From Agreia sp. VKM Ac-1783 (GTDB lineage: Bacteria > Actinomycetota > Actinomycetes > Actinomycetales > Microbacteriaceae): DNA of 64,000 nt. Shown here one piece after another: positions 21,982-30,547 of the stretch. The stretch is taken from contig NZ_FXWI01000002.1 of NCBI RefSeq assembly GCF_900177765.1, positions 248,001 through 312,000 on the forward strand, given 5' to 3'. The number at the start of each line of letters is the position of its first letter. The first letter of the stretch is position 1. Below the pieces are notes generated by a model. That model was not told where the DNA came from. It saw only the letters and a list, made by a program, of their open reading frames with translations, and did no database searches. The position numbers were made by a program, and so were the translations under genes.

Positions 21982-22611
21982 TCAGCGTGCGGCGTAGTAC
22001 TCGACGACGAGCTGCACTTCACAGGTCACGGGGACCTCGGCGCGCAGCGGACGACGGAGCAGGCGAGCCTGCAGCTTGTCGATCTCGACCTCGAGGTAAC
22101 CCGGAACCTTGGGCAGCACGTCGAGGTGTCCGCCTGCGGCGGCGACCTGGAACGGCTCGGTTCCCTCGCTCTTGGGCTTCACGTGGATGAGCTGTCCCGG
22201 CTTCACGCGGAAGGAGGGACGGTCGACGAGCTGGCCGTCGACGAGGATGTGACGGTGCACGACGAGCTGGCGAGCCTGAGCCGTGGTGCGGGCGAGGCCC
22301 GAGCGCACGACGAGGGCGTCGAGACGCATCTCGAGCAGCTCGACGAGGTTCTCACCGGTCAGGCCCTTGGCGCGACGTGCCTCTTCGAAGATGATCTTCA
22401 GCTGGGCTTCACGGATTCCGTACTGGGCGCGCAGACGCTGCTTCTCCCGCAGACGCACGGCGTAGTCGGAGTCGGTCTTGCGCTTGGTGCGGCCGTGCTC
22501 GCCCGGAGCGTAGGGACGCTTCTCGAGGTAGCGCGCGGCCTTCGGGGTCAAGGCGATGCCGAGGGCTCGCGAGAGGCGGGTCTTGCTGCGTGTACGTGAC
22601 TTGGTAGACAT
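21982..22611 (-). CDS. rpsD: 30S ribosomal protein S4
   Basis: 209 residues, primary 16S rRNA-binding protein. The basic N-terminus STKSRTRSKTRLSRALG lacks the zinc cysteines, then LEKRPYAPGEHG and the S4 RNA-binding domain (MRLDALVVRSGLA... at about residue 98 on). Start at ATG 22611 with AGGA 5 bases upstream; two codons earlier another ATG is in frame. It stands alone, far from the alpha operon where rpsD is found in proteobacteria. Confidence 0.96.
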   Translation of the reverse strand: MSTKSRTRSKTRLSRALGIALTPKAARYLEKRPYAPGEHGRTKRKTDSDYAVRLREKQRLRAQYGIREAQLKIIFEEARRAKGLTGENLVELLEMRLDALVVRSGLARTTAQARQLVVHRHILVDGQLVDRPSFRVKPGQLIHVKPKSEGTEPFQVAAAGGHLDVLPKVPGYLEVEIDKLQARLLRRPLRAEVPVTCEVQLVVEYYAAR

Positions 22612-22899
22612 GTACATCCTTTCAGTGAATCGTCGTGCTGGATGAGGTGCGAACAGAGTGTCTGCTCCCACAGAGGAATCACCGCTGTCAGAGACTCGAC
22701 CCGTGAAGGTCGGCCTCGTCTGCGGAGGAAAATGAGGGGATTGTGCCGAGATCGGTTCGGCTACAGAACACGACCATCTTCGCTGAATGGATTCGCAGCC
22801 GCACGAAAGCCACCCGGAACAGGCGTATCGACACTACCACAGTCGAGCATCGAGGCGCGGCAGTAGGACGCGGCAGTATGACGCGGCAGAGCGGCAGTT
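22612..22899 (-). other. rarA-rpsD intergenic region
   Basis: 288 bases without a gene. It should hold the rpsD promoter and leader; TAGTGT on the minus strand near 22835 fits TANNNT but no -35 is convincing. Next to the rarA stop lies a tandem repeat, listed separately. Confidence 0.5.
22857..22897. repeat. 13-bp tandem repeat downstream of rarA
   Basis: GCGGCAGTAGGAC, GCGGCAGTATGAC and then GCGGCAGA-GCGGCAG, three to four copies of a GCGGCAG core ending 3 bases before the rarA stop codon. Confidence 0.8.
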
Positions 22900-24270
22900 C
22901 TATTGCCCGCGGGTGATCTGCCGGATCTTCGCCAACCGAGCAGACACGTCTCGTTCGTTTCCGTGCTCTGTCGGCCGGTAGTACTCGGTGCGGCCGAGCT
23001 CGTCTGGCAGGTACTGCTGCGTGAGCACTCCCCTGTCGTCGTCGTGCGGGTATTTGTAGCCCTTGCCGTGGCCGAGCCTCTTGGCGCCCGGATAGTGGGC
23101 GTCACGCAGGTGCTTGGGCACGCGCCCGAACTTTCCCGCTCTGATGTCGCCGATGGCCTGGTCGATCGCCAGGTAGGAGGCGTTCGACTTGGGCGCGGTC
23201 GCCAGGTAGACGGTGGCCTCGGCCAGCGGAATGCGGCCCTCGGGCATGCCGATGAATTGAACGGCGTCGGCCGCCGCTACGGCCACGACCAGCGCCTGAG
23301 GATCTGCCATGCCGATGTCTTCGGAAGCGGAGACGATGAGTCTGCGGCAGATGAAGCGCGGGTCTTCTCCGGCTTCGATCATGCGGGCGAGATAGTGCAC
23401 CGACGCATCGACGTCGGAGCCTCTGATCGACTTGATGAAGGCACTGATGACGTCGTAGTGCTCGTCTCCGTTGCGGTCGTAGCGCAGGAGGGCGCGGTCG
23501 ACGGCCTGCGCGACGGTCTCTTCAGTGATGAGAGGAGCCTCGTCGGCTTCGTCGTTCTCGTCCTCGTCGGGGCTCCCACTCGGCGGGGCCGACGCGAGAA
23601 TCGACCCCGCAGAGGCCTCGAGGGCCGTGAGCGCTCGTCGCGCGTCTCCGGATGCGAGACGCACGATGGCAGAGCGGGCGTCGGGATCGAGACGGACGCG
23701 GCCGGCGAGACCCCGGGCATCCGACACGGCGCGATCGACGACGATGCCGAGATCGTCGTCGCTGAGCTGTTCGAGAGTGAGGAGCAGCGACCGGGAGAGC
23801 AGGGGCGAGATCACCGAGAACGACGGATTCTCTGTCGTGGCCGCGACCAGGATGACCCAGCCGTTCTCGACTCCCGGAAGGAGGGCGTCTTGTTGCGCCT
23901 TGGTGAAGCGGTGGATCTCGTCGAGGAACAGCACGGTCGACAGCCCGTAGAGGTCGCGGCTTCGGAAGGCCTCCTCCATGACCTGGCGCACGTCTTTCAC
24001 TCCGGCGGTGACCGCGGAGAGCTCGACGAACTTGCGCCCGGAGCTGTGCGCGATGGCCTGAGCGAGCGTGGTCTTGCCCGTGCCCGGAGGCCCCCACAGG
24101 ATGACCGAGACCGAGCCCTGGGTGCCCTCGGTGTCTGACGCGAGGTTCACGAGAGGCGACCCCGGGCGCAACAGGTGCTTTTGTCCGGCCACCTCATCGA
24201 GCGAGCGCGGGCGCATACGCACGGCGAGAGGAACCGATCCGCTGTGCAGACCGGGCTGAGAGGTGACCAT
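22900..24270 (-). CDS. rarA: Replication-associated recombination protein A (AAA+ ATPase)
   Basis: 456 residues, MgsA/WRNIP1 family, acts at stalled forks. P-loop GPPGTGKT at 60-67, Walker [10 protein letters not shown], sensor 1 [11 protein letters not shown], and the C-terminal tetramerisation region with [20 protein letters not shown]. Length typical. TAGCCT lies 6 bases before the ATG and no Shine-Dalgarno is seen, so the mRNA is probably leaderless. Confidence 0.95.
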   Translation of the reverse strand: MVTSQPGLHSGSVPLAVRMRPRSLDEVAGQKHLLRPGSPLVNLASDTEGTQGSVSVILWGPPGTGKTTLAQAIAHSSGRKFVELSAVTAGVKDVRQVMEEAFRSRDLYGLSTVLFLDEIHRFTKAQQDALLPGVENGWVILVAATTENPSFSVISPLLSRSLLLTLEQLSDDDLGIVVDRAVSDARGLAGRVRLDPDARSAIVRLASGDARRALTALEASAGSILASAPPSGSPDEDENDEADEAPLITEETVAQAVDRALLRYDRNGDEHYDVISAFIKSIRGSDVDASVHYLARMIEAGEDPRFICRRLIVSASEDIGMADPQALVVAVAAADAVQFIGMPEGRIPLAEATVYLATAPKSNASYLAIDQAIGDIRAGKFGRVPKHLRDAHYPGAKRLGHGKGYKYPHDDDRGVLTQQYLPDELGRTEYYRPTEHGNERDVSARLAKIRQITRGQ

Positions 24271-24276
24271 CGAATA

Positions 24277-24282
24277 AGGCTA
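24277..24282 (-). promoter_or_regulatory. -10 box of a leaderless rarA promoter
   Basis: TAGCCT on the minus strand, 6 bases upstream of the rarA ATG, which would place the transcription start at the start codon. Confidence 0.5.
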
Positions 24283-24318
24283 CCGGCAGCATGCGACACC
24301 GGCCCCGAGAACGTCGGG

Positions 24319-24348
24319 TTGGGAAGGATGCCCCGTGGCCCGTAAAGT
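24319..24348 (+). promoter_or_regulatory. Promoter of the cyclophilin gene
   Basis: TTGGGA, 18 bases, TAAAGT. Predicted start near 24355 gives a leader of about 78 bases with a small hairpin (CCCGA-TCTG-TCGGG, 24406-24419) just before the GGAGG ribosome site. Confidence 0.6.
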
Positions 24349-24432
24349 TCAGGAGGGATTCACGCGCGCGACGCGGTCCCGTCGTACCCAACAAACGAGT
24401 GTTCGCCCGATCTGTCGGGTGATGGAGGATCC

Positions 24433-25233
24433 GTGGCACCGAGGAATCAGGACCGAGAGGCCCGCGCTGCGCGTCAGCGTCTGCGCGACTATCAGGCGCG
24501 GCAGACCATGCACGCCTCGAAGATCGCTCGACGCCGGCGTGACAATGTGGTCGCCGTGCTCGTGGCCATCCTGGTCATCGCCGCTGCCGTCGTCGTGCAG
24601 GTGTTCTATTTCTCGGGCGGCCCTGGAACGCCGACGCCGTCGCCCAGCTCGACCGCGGCATCCACCGACACGCCCGCGCCGACGTCGACGCCGAACTCGG
24701 CCGACGTGCCAGACCCCGCCGTGGCCGAAGGTCGTGCGTGGACGGGCGAGATGACGGTCAACGACATCCCGCTCGGAATCTCCCTCGACGGCGCAGCCGC
24801 TCCCCAGGGCGTGGCCAACTTCGTGACCCTGGCGCAGAAGGGCTTCTACAACGGCCTGACGTGCCACAGGCTCACCACGTCCCCCGGGTTCGGCGTGCTC
24901 CAGTGCGGAGATCCCAACGGTGACGGATCGGGTGGCCCCGGCTACAGCTTCGGCCCCATCGAGAACGCGCCTGAGGGAGACGTGTACCCGGCGGGCACCA
25001 TCGCGATGGCACGCCAGGGCGGAAACGGCTCCAGCATGGGAAGCCAGTTCTTCATCGTGTACGAAGACACCACGATTCCGTCGGATGCCGCGGGCGGCTA
25101 CACCGTGCTCGGAACGGTCACGAGTGGGCTCGATGCGCTCAAGGCCGGTGTCATCAGTGCCGGCACCGCGGACGGTTCGGCCGACGGCAAGCCTGCGATT
25201 CCCGTTACCATCGGCACTATCGCGGTTCAGTAA
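24433..25233 (+). CDS. Membrane-anchored cyclophilin-type peptidyl-prolyl isomerase
   Basis: 266 residues. Basic cytoplasmic N-terminus, one membrane helix (VVAVLVAILVIAAAVVVQVF, about 39-58), a Pro/Thr/Ser linker, then a cyclophilin domain outside the cell. Family elements: FVTLAQKGFYNGLTCHRL with the catalytic Arg, VLQCGDPNGDG and GTIAMARQGGNGSSMGSQFF. The FMxQGGD box reads FGVLQCGD, the form usual in actinobacterial members. GTG start with GGAGG 4 bases upstream. It probably helps fold exported proteins. Confidence 0.92.
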   Translation: MAPRNQDREARAARQRLRDYQARQTMHASKIARRRRDNVVAVLVAILVIAAAVVVQVFYFSGGPGTPTPSPSSTAASTDTPAPTSTPNSADVPDPAVAEGRAWTGEMTVNDIPLGISLDGAAAPQGVANFVTLAQKGFYNGLTCHRLTTSPGFGVLQCGDPNGDGSGGPGYSFGPIENAPEGDVYPAGTIAMARQGGNGSSMGSQFFIVYEDTTIPSDAAGGYTVLGTVTSGLDALKAGVISAGTADGSADGKPAIPVTIGTIAVQ

Positions 25234-25297
25234 CCAGTTGCCCTCGTGCAATAGGGTTGAATAGCGCATTCCGAACAACGTCGACAGGGTGAATTTC

Positions 25298-26527
25298 GTG
25301 ACCAGTAGTGCTGAGCATCCATTTGGACGCGTAGATGAGACCGGAACGGTCTATCTGCGCGAGGCGTCCGGCGAGCGTGTGATCGGGCAGTATCCCGATG
25401 GCACTGCCGAGGAGGCCCTCGGGTACTTCGAGCGCAAATACACCGATCTCGCCGGCCAGGTGACGTTGCTGGAGCAGCGCGCCAAGCGGGGCGCTTCTGC
25501 CGCCGACATCGGCAAGGCCGTCAAGGCACTGAGCGAGGCCGTCTCGAGCGCGAACGCGCTCGGCAACCTCGAGGCTCTCTCTACCCGTCTCGCCGCTCTC
25601 ACAGAGACGCTCGGCGCACTGAACGAGCAGCAGTCGGCCGAGGCCAAGGCGCAGCTGGCCGAGGCCATCGAGTACCGCACTTCGATCGTCACCGAGATCG
25701 AGGCGCTGGCCGCCGAAGATCCCGCGAAGGCCCAGTGGAAGCAGGTGACGAGCACGCTCGACTCGCTCTTCGCCCGCTGGCAGAAGCACCAGCAGGAGGG
25801 CCCGCGCCTTCCCCGCGCCGAGGCCAACGAACTGTGGAAGCGATTCCGCGACGCGCGCACGATCATCGAACAGCACCGCAAGGCGTTCTTCTCCGAGCTC
25901 GACAACGCCCACCGCGACGCACGCACGAAGAAGCAGCAGCTCGTCGCAGCCGCCGAGGCTCTCACCGAGAAGGGCGCAGACGGCGTCAACGCCTACCGCG
26001 ACCTCCTCGACGAGTGGAAGAAGGCCGGACGGGCCGGCAAGCGCTACGACGACTCGCTGTGGGAGAAATTCAAGGCCGCCGGCGACGTGGTCTACGGCGC
26101 TCGAAGCGAGATCATCGCGAAAGACGACGAGGAGTTCGCCGGCAACCTGCAGCTGAAGCTCGCCCTCTTGACCGAAGCGGAGCCGCTGCTGGCCGAGACC
26201 GACCGCACGCGCGCCAAAGAGGTCCTCACGGGCATCCAGCGCCGATGGGACGAGATCGGCAAGGTGCCCCGCGATCAGGTCAAGCCCATCGAGGATCGCC
26301 TGCGCAAGGTCGAAGCTGCGGTGCGCAAGCTCGACGAAGACTTCTGGCAGCGCAACAACCCCGAGAAGAAGGCACGAGCAGAGGGCCTCGCCGGCCAGCT
26401 GCACGACGCCATCGAGAAGCTCGAGGGCGAGATCGCTGCGGCGACAGCCGCCGGAGATACCCGCAAGGCCAAAGAACTGCAGGAGTCCCTCGACGCGCGC
26501 AAGGTCTGGCTCGACGCGCTCGGTTAG
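25298..26527 (+). CDS. DUF349 coiled-coil protein
   Basis: 409 residues, soluble, highly charged and helical. Several DUF349 repeats: WKQVTSTLDSLFARWQKH, LWKRFRDARTIIEQHRKAFF, LWEKFKAAGDVVYG and IQRRWDEIGKVPRD. GTG at 25298 is preferred because AGGG stands 8 bases upstream; a GTG three codons earlier is possible. The biochemical function of the family is not established. Upstream TAGGGT (25252-25257) is a possible -10 box. Confidence 0.88.
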   Translation: MTSSAEHPFGRVDETGTVYLREASGERVIGQYPDGTAEEALGYFERKYTDLAGQVTLLEQRAKRGASAADIGKAVKALSEAVSSANALGNLEALSTRLAALTETLGALNEQQSAEAKAQLAEAIEYRTSIVTEIEALAAEDPAKAQWKQVTSTLDSLFARWQKHQQEGPRLPRAEANELWKRFRDARTIIEQHRKAFFSELDNAHRDARTKKQQLVAAAEALTEKGADGVNAYRDLLDEWKKAGRAGKRYDDSLWEKFKAAGDVVYGARSEIIAKDDEEFAGNLQLKLALLTEAEPLLAETDRTRAKEVLTGIQRRWDEIGKVPRDQVKPIEDRLRKVEAAVRKLDEDFWQRNNPEKKARAEGLAGQLHDAIEKLEGEIAAATAAGDTRKAKELQESLDARKVWLDALG

Positions 26528-26606
26528 CAGCCGCTGCTCGTTCCGAGTTCTCCACAGATCGACCGCGAGGCCGAACGGCAGTCCGAGAAGACTTCACACT
26601 GGGCGT

Positions 26607-27182
26607 ATGACGCGCCTCGAATCCGTCCTCACCGAAGACGACCTCCCCCTGAGCGAACTGTGGGCGGCGTGCCGCGACGGAGAACTCGTACCGTTGTCAT
26701 CGTCGGCCTTCGTCTTCGCGGATGTGCCTCAGACTCCGGTCGTTCGAGCACTCGCCGTGCGACCGGTTCTGGCGCGTCGCAGCATCGTCGAACGCCACAG
26801 CGCTGCCTGGGTGCACGGCGCGGTGACGACGCCACCGCGACTGCACACGATCGCCGTGAGATACGCCAACAGGTCGAGTGCCTCTCGACATCTGGCCGTC
26901 GTCCGCGAGGTGGCGCTGAGGCCTGGCGACACGATGACGATCGCCGGCATCGAGGTCACCACTCCCCTTCGAACGGCGATCGATCTGGCGCGCGATCGAG
27001 CGTTCGACGGCCCGAAAGACGGCCCGATCATTGCGAAGCTCCTCGAGTCGTCAGGCCTGCCCGAGTGTCGTGGCTACTTCGACGCCGCACGCAATCTGCC
27101 TCATAAGGCGCGTGCGCTTCAGCGCATCACCGACGCGCTTCTCTCAGCAGCGCTGGCGCAGCGAGGCGATGCACCGCGCTGA
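26607..27182 (+). CDS. Hypothetical protein resembling AbiEi-type antitoxin C-terminal domains
   Basis: 191 residues. The segment VERHSAAWVHGAVTTPPRLH and the later VTTPLRTAIDLAR resemble the pattern R-x-SAAW-x-HG...PLRTAxDLAR common to actinobacterial proteins annotated as AbiEi-like antitoxins or DUF559-associated proteins. The N-terminal winged-helix part of a full AbiEi is weak here and no AbiEii nucleotidyltransferase toxin is next to it, so it is an orphan. CACACT lies 6 bases before the ATG. Assignment is tentative. Confidence 0.55.
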   Translation: MTRLESVLTEDDLPLSELWAACRDGELVPLSSSAFVFADVPQTPVVRALAVRPVLARRSIVERHSAAWVHGAVTTPPRLHTIAVRYANRSSASRHLAVVREVALRPGDTMTIAGIEVTTPLRTAIDLARDRAFDGPKDGPIIAKLLESSGLPECRGYFDAARNLPHKARALQRITDALLSAALAQRGDAPR

Positions 27183-27205
27183 CGCCATCGTCGGCGATGC
27201 GGGTA

Positions 27206-29458
27206 TCAGCCGTCGCTGACCCGGTACACGTCGTACACGGCATCGATGCGGCGCACCGCGTTGAGCACGCGGTCGAGGTGGGTGGTGTCGCCCATCTCGA
27301 AGACGAACCGGCTGATGGCCAGGCGGTCGCTCGAGGTGTTGACCGTGGCTGAGAGGATGTTGACGTGGTGTTCGGAGAGCACGCGGGTCACATCGGAGAG
27401 AAGCCCGGAGCGGTCGAGCGCCTCGACCTGGATCTGCACGAGGAACAGACTCTTCGATGACGGCGCCCACTCGACGTCGATCATCCGCTCAGGCTCATTG
27501 AGCAACGATGCGACGTTGTGGCAGTCGGCCTGGTGCACCGAGACTCCCGACCCGCGCGTGACGAAGCCGACGATCTTGTCGCCCGGCACCGGAGTGCAGC
27601 ACTTCGCGAGCTTCACCAGGATGTCGGGGGCGCCCCTCACCAGCACGCCCGAGTCGCTCAGCTTGCTTCGACGACGACCGTGCACCACGACATCGAGGTC
27701 GGAGTCCTCGCTGATGGCCTCGTTCTGGAGTCCGGCAAGCACCTTCTCGATCACGGACTGCGTGGACACGTGGCCCTCACCGATTGCCGCGTAGAGCCCC
27801 GACACGCTGTCGTACCTCATCTGAGAGGCGACCTCGGCGAACGAGTCCTGACTCATGAGTTTCTGCAGGGGAAGGTTCTGCTTGCGCATGGCGCGAGCGA
27901 TGGCATCCTTGCCCTGCTCGATCGCCTCGTCCCGTCGCTCCTTGGTGAACCACTGTCGGATCTTGTTGCGGGCGCGAGGGCTCTGAACGAAGGCGAGCCA
28001 GTCCTGGCTGGGACCGGAGTCGGGATTCTTCGAGGTGAAGACCTCGACGGAGTCGCCGCTGTTGAGGGTGGACTCGAGCGGCACCAGACGGCCGTTGACC
28101 TTCGCGCCCATCGTGCGGTGGCCCACCTCGGTGTGAACCGCATAGGCGAAGTCCACCGGAGTAGCGCCGGCGGGAAGGCCGATGACCTTTCCCTTGGGCG
28201 TGAAGACGTAGACCTCCTTGGCTCCGATCTCGAAGCGCAGCGAGTCGAGGAACTCCCCCGGGTCGACCGTCTCGGCCTGCCAGTCTGAGATGCGGGCGAG
28301 CCAGGCCATGTCGTTGTCGGCGGTCTGGTCGACCTGAGCGGTTCGTCCGCCGTTCACCCGCTCCTTGTACTTCCAGTGGGCCGCGACACCGTACTCGGCC
28401 TGGCGGTGCATCTCGTGAGTACGGATCTGGATCTCGACCGCGCGCCCATCAGGACCGATGACCGTCGTGTGAAGCGACTGGTAGAGGTTGAACTTGGGCG
28501 TCGCGATGTAGTCCTTGAAGCGGCCGGGAATCGGATTCCAGCGGGCGTGGATCGAACCGAGAACGGCGTAGCAGTCGCGGAGCGAGTTCACGAGAACCCG
28601 GATTCCGACGAGGTCGTAGATCTCGTCGAAGTCGCGGCCGCGCAGGATCATCTTCTGGTAGATCGAGTAGTACTGCTTGGGTCGGCCGACGACCTTGCCC
28701 CGGATCTTCGAGCTCTTCAGGTCATCGTTGACCGAGTCGATGACCTGCTGCACGTACGCCTCGCGCTGAGGCGTGCGCTGGCGCACGAGGTTCTCGATCT
28801 CGACGTAGAGCTTGGGGTAGAGCACGGCGAAGCTCAGGTCTTCGAGTTCCCACTTGATCGTCTGGATTCCCAGACGATGCGCGAGAGGCGCGTAGATCTC
28901 GAGTGTCTCCTTCGCCTTGCGTTCCGCGGATGCCGCGGGCACGAATCCCCACGTGCGAGCGTTATGCAGACGGTCGGCGAGCTTGATGATGAGAACCCGG
29001 ATGTCTCGCGACATCGCGACGATCATCTTGCGCACGGTCTCGGCCTGGGCGCTGTCGCCGTACTTGACCTTGTCGAGCTTCGTCACACCGTCGACGAGCA
29101 TGGCGACCTCGTCGCCGAAGTCGGCGCGCAACTGGTCGAGCGAGTACTCCGTGTCTTCGACCGTGTCGTGCAGAAGAGCTGCGGCGACGGTCTTCGAGCC
29201 GATTCCGAGTTCGGCGAGAATCTGCGCGACAGCGACCGGGTGCGTGATGTACGGCTCGCCGCTGCGCCGCTTCTGGCCGTCGTGAGCGCGCTCGGCGACC
29301 GCGTACGCACGCTCGATAACCGTGAGGTCGGCCTTCGGGTGATTCAGCCGCACCGTGCGAATCAACGCATCGACAGCGCCCGTGGGCTGAGCTCGCGAGA
29401 AGATTCTCGGAACCAGACGGCGCAGGCTGGCATTCGACGTCGTTGTGCTGTCCGTCAT
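27206..29458 (-). CDS. rel: Bifunctional (p)ppGpp synthetase/hydrolase
   Basis: 750 residues, long RSH protein. Hydrolase: HPVAVAQ, LLHDTVEDT (H97, D98) and KLADRLHNART, so the HD site is intact. Synthetase: RFKDYIATPKFNLYQSLH; the RFKD loop is the charge type of bifunctional Rel. TGS (VFTPKGKVIGLPAGATPVDFAY), the zinc-finger/CC region (LVKLAKCCTPVPGD) and a C-terminal ACT domain follow. Last gene of the thrS-to-rel run; a GATAAT box just upstream suggests its own promoter as well. Confidence 0.96.
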   Translation of the reverse strand: MTDSTTTSNASLRRLVPRIFSRAQPTGAVDALIRTVRLNHPKADLTVIERAYAVAERAHDGQKRRSGEPYITHPVAVAQILAELGIGSKTVAAALLHDTVEDTEYSLDQLRADFGDEVAMLVDGVTKLDKVKYGDSAQAETVRKMIVAMSRDIRVLIIKLADRLHNARTWGFVPAASAERKAKETLEIYAPLAHRLGIQTIKWELEDLSFAVLYPKLYVEIENLVRQRTPQREAYVQQVIDSVNDDLKSSKIRGKVVGRPKQYYSIYQKMILRGRDFDEIYDLVGIRVLVNSLRDCYAVLGSIHARWNPIPGRFKDYIATPKFNLYQSLHTTVIGPDGRAVEIQIRTHEMHRQAEYGVAAHWKYKERVNGGRTAQVDQTADNDMAWLARISDWQAETVDPGEFLDSLRFEIGAKEVYVFTPKGKVIGLPAGATPVDFAYAVHTEVGHRTMGAKVNGRLVPLESTLNSGDSVEVFTSKNPDSGPSQDWLAFVQSPRARNKIRQWFTKERRDEAIEQGKDAIARAMRKQNLPLQKLMSQDSFAEVASQMRYDSVSGLYAAIGEGHVSTQSVIEKVLAGLQNEAISEDSDLDVVVHGRRRSKLSDSGVLVRGAPDILVKLAKCCTPVPGDKIVGFVTRGSGVSVHQADCHNVASLLNEPERMIDVEWAPSSKSLFLVQIQVEALDRSGLLSDVTRVLSEHHVNILSATVNTSSDRLAISRFVFEMGDTTHLDRVLNAVRRIDAVYDVYRVSDG

Positions 29459-29477
29459 AGTGGGGCCTCCACTGTCA

Positions 29478-29483
29478 ATTATC
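29478..29483 (-). promoter_or_regulatory. Candidate -10 box of rel
   Basis: GATAAT on the minus strand, with TTCTCG 18 bases upstream as a weak -35, about 20 bases before the rel ATG in the secF-rel gap. Confidence 0.4.
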
Positions 29484-29515
29484 CCCCGCGCCGGACAGTG
29501 CCGAGAACAACGCGG

Positions 29516-30547
29516 TTACGCCGTGGGCTGACCTTCCACCACGGCGTCCGACGGACGTCCCGCAGAGGATGCGCGTGCGCGCTCCGCGAGGGTGCGTTCG
29601 TTCTGCTTGGCGATCTTCGGCTCGCGCTCGCGCAGCTGAGCGTAGAGAGGCGCAGCCACAAAGATCGTGGAGTACGTTCCGACGAGGATTCCCACCAGAA
29701 GCGCGAGCGAGATGTCTCTCAGCGTGTCGGCGCCCAAAACGAAGGCTCCGATGAAGAGAATCGCCGCCACGGGCAGCGCCGCAACCACCGCCGTATTGAT
29801 GGAACGCACGAGCGTCTGGTTCACCGCGAGGTTCACGGCTTCGCCGAACGTCAGATGCGAATCTTTGCCCAGGCGGGCGGTGTTCTCACGAACCTTGTCG
29901 AAGACCACGACGGTGTCGTAGAGCGAGTAGCCGAGGATGGTGAGGAAGCCGATCACCGCCGCCGGCGTGATCTCGAACCCTGTCGCGGCGTACACTCCCG
30001 CCGTGAGGACGAGGTCGTGCAGAAGGGCGAGCATGGCCGCTGCGGACATCTTCCAGGTGCGGAAGTAGATGGCCATGGCGATGCCGGCGAGGATCAGGAA
30101 CACGACCAGACCTCGAATCGCCTGACCCGTCACATCCGAGCCCCAGGACGCACCGATGAACGAAGCCGTGATCTCGGTCTCGGGAACCTTATAGGCCGTG
30201 GCGAGTGCCGTACGGACCTCGTTGGTCTCCTGGCCGGTCAGCTGGTCGGTCTGCACGCGGACGCCGGAGGCGCCGAGGGTCGAGACGCGGGCGACAGCCT
30301 TCGGAACGACGGAGGCGACGGCTTCTTCCGCGACGGACTGCGGGGTGTCGGCGACATCGCTGACGACGAACTGCGAACCGCCCCGGAATTCGATTCCGAA
30401 GTTGAAGCCGCCCTTCACCAGCGGGATGGCGACCGAAGCGACCATCAGAACGATGGCGATCGTGTACCAGATGCGCCGGTGCTTGATGAAGTCGAAGGAG
30501 CGCTTGCCTGTGTAGAGGTCGTTTCCGAACTGCGCGAAACTGGCCAT
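29516..30547 (-). CDS. secF: Protein translocase subunit SecF
   Basis: 343 residues, six predicted membrane helices. IEFRGGSQFVV at about residue 53 and GYSLYDTVVVFDKVREN near residue 210 are the SecF signatures. It works with SecD to pull exported proteins across using the proton gradient. The start codon overlaps the secD stop by one base (TGATG). Confidence 0.95.
   Translation of the reverse strand: MASFAQFGNDLYTGKRSFDFIKHRRIWYTIAIVLMVASVAIPLVKGGFNFGIEFRGGSQFVVSDVADTPQSVAEEAVASVVPKAVARVSTLGASGVRVQTDQLTGQETNEVRTALATAYKVPETEITASFIGASWGSDVTGQAIRGLVVFLILAGIAMAIYFRTWKMSAAAMLALLHDLVLTAGVYAATGFEITPAAVIGFLTILGYSLYDTVVVFDKVRENTARLGKDSHLTFGEAVNLAVNQTLVRSINTAVVAALPVAAILFIGAFVLGADTLRDISLALLVGILVGTYSTIFVAAPLYAQLREREPKIAKQNERTLAERARASSAGRPSDAVVEGQPTA

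Noticed and set aside
22612-22899. S4 autoregulatory RNA or riboswitch upstream of rpsD
   Set aside because: I could see no conserved pseudoknot or strong paired structure by eye in the 288 bases; folding and covariance would be needed.
27183-27205. Small CATCG/CGATG hairpin between the AbiEi-like gene and rel
   Set aside because: 5-bp stem without U-tract; too weak to call.
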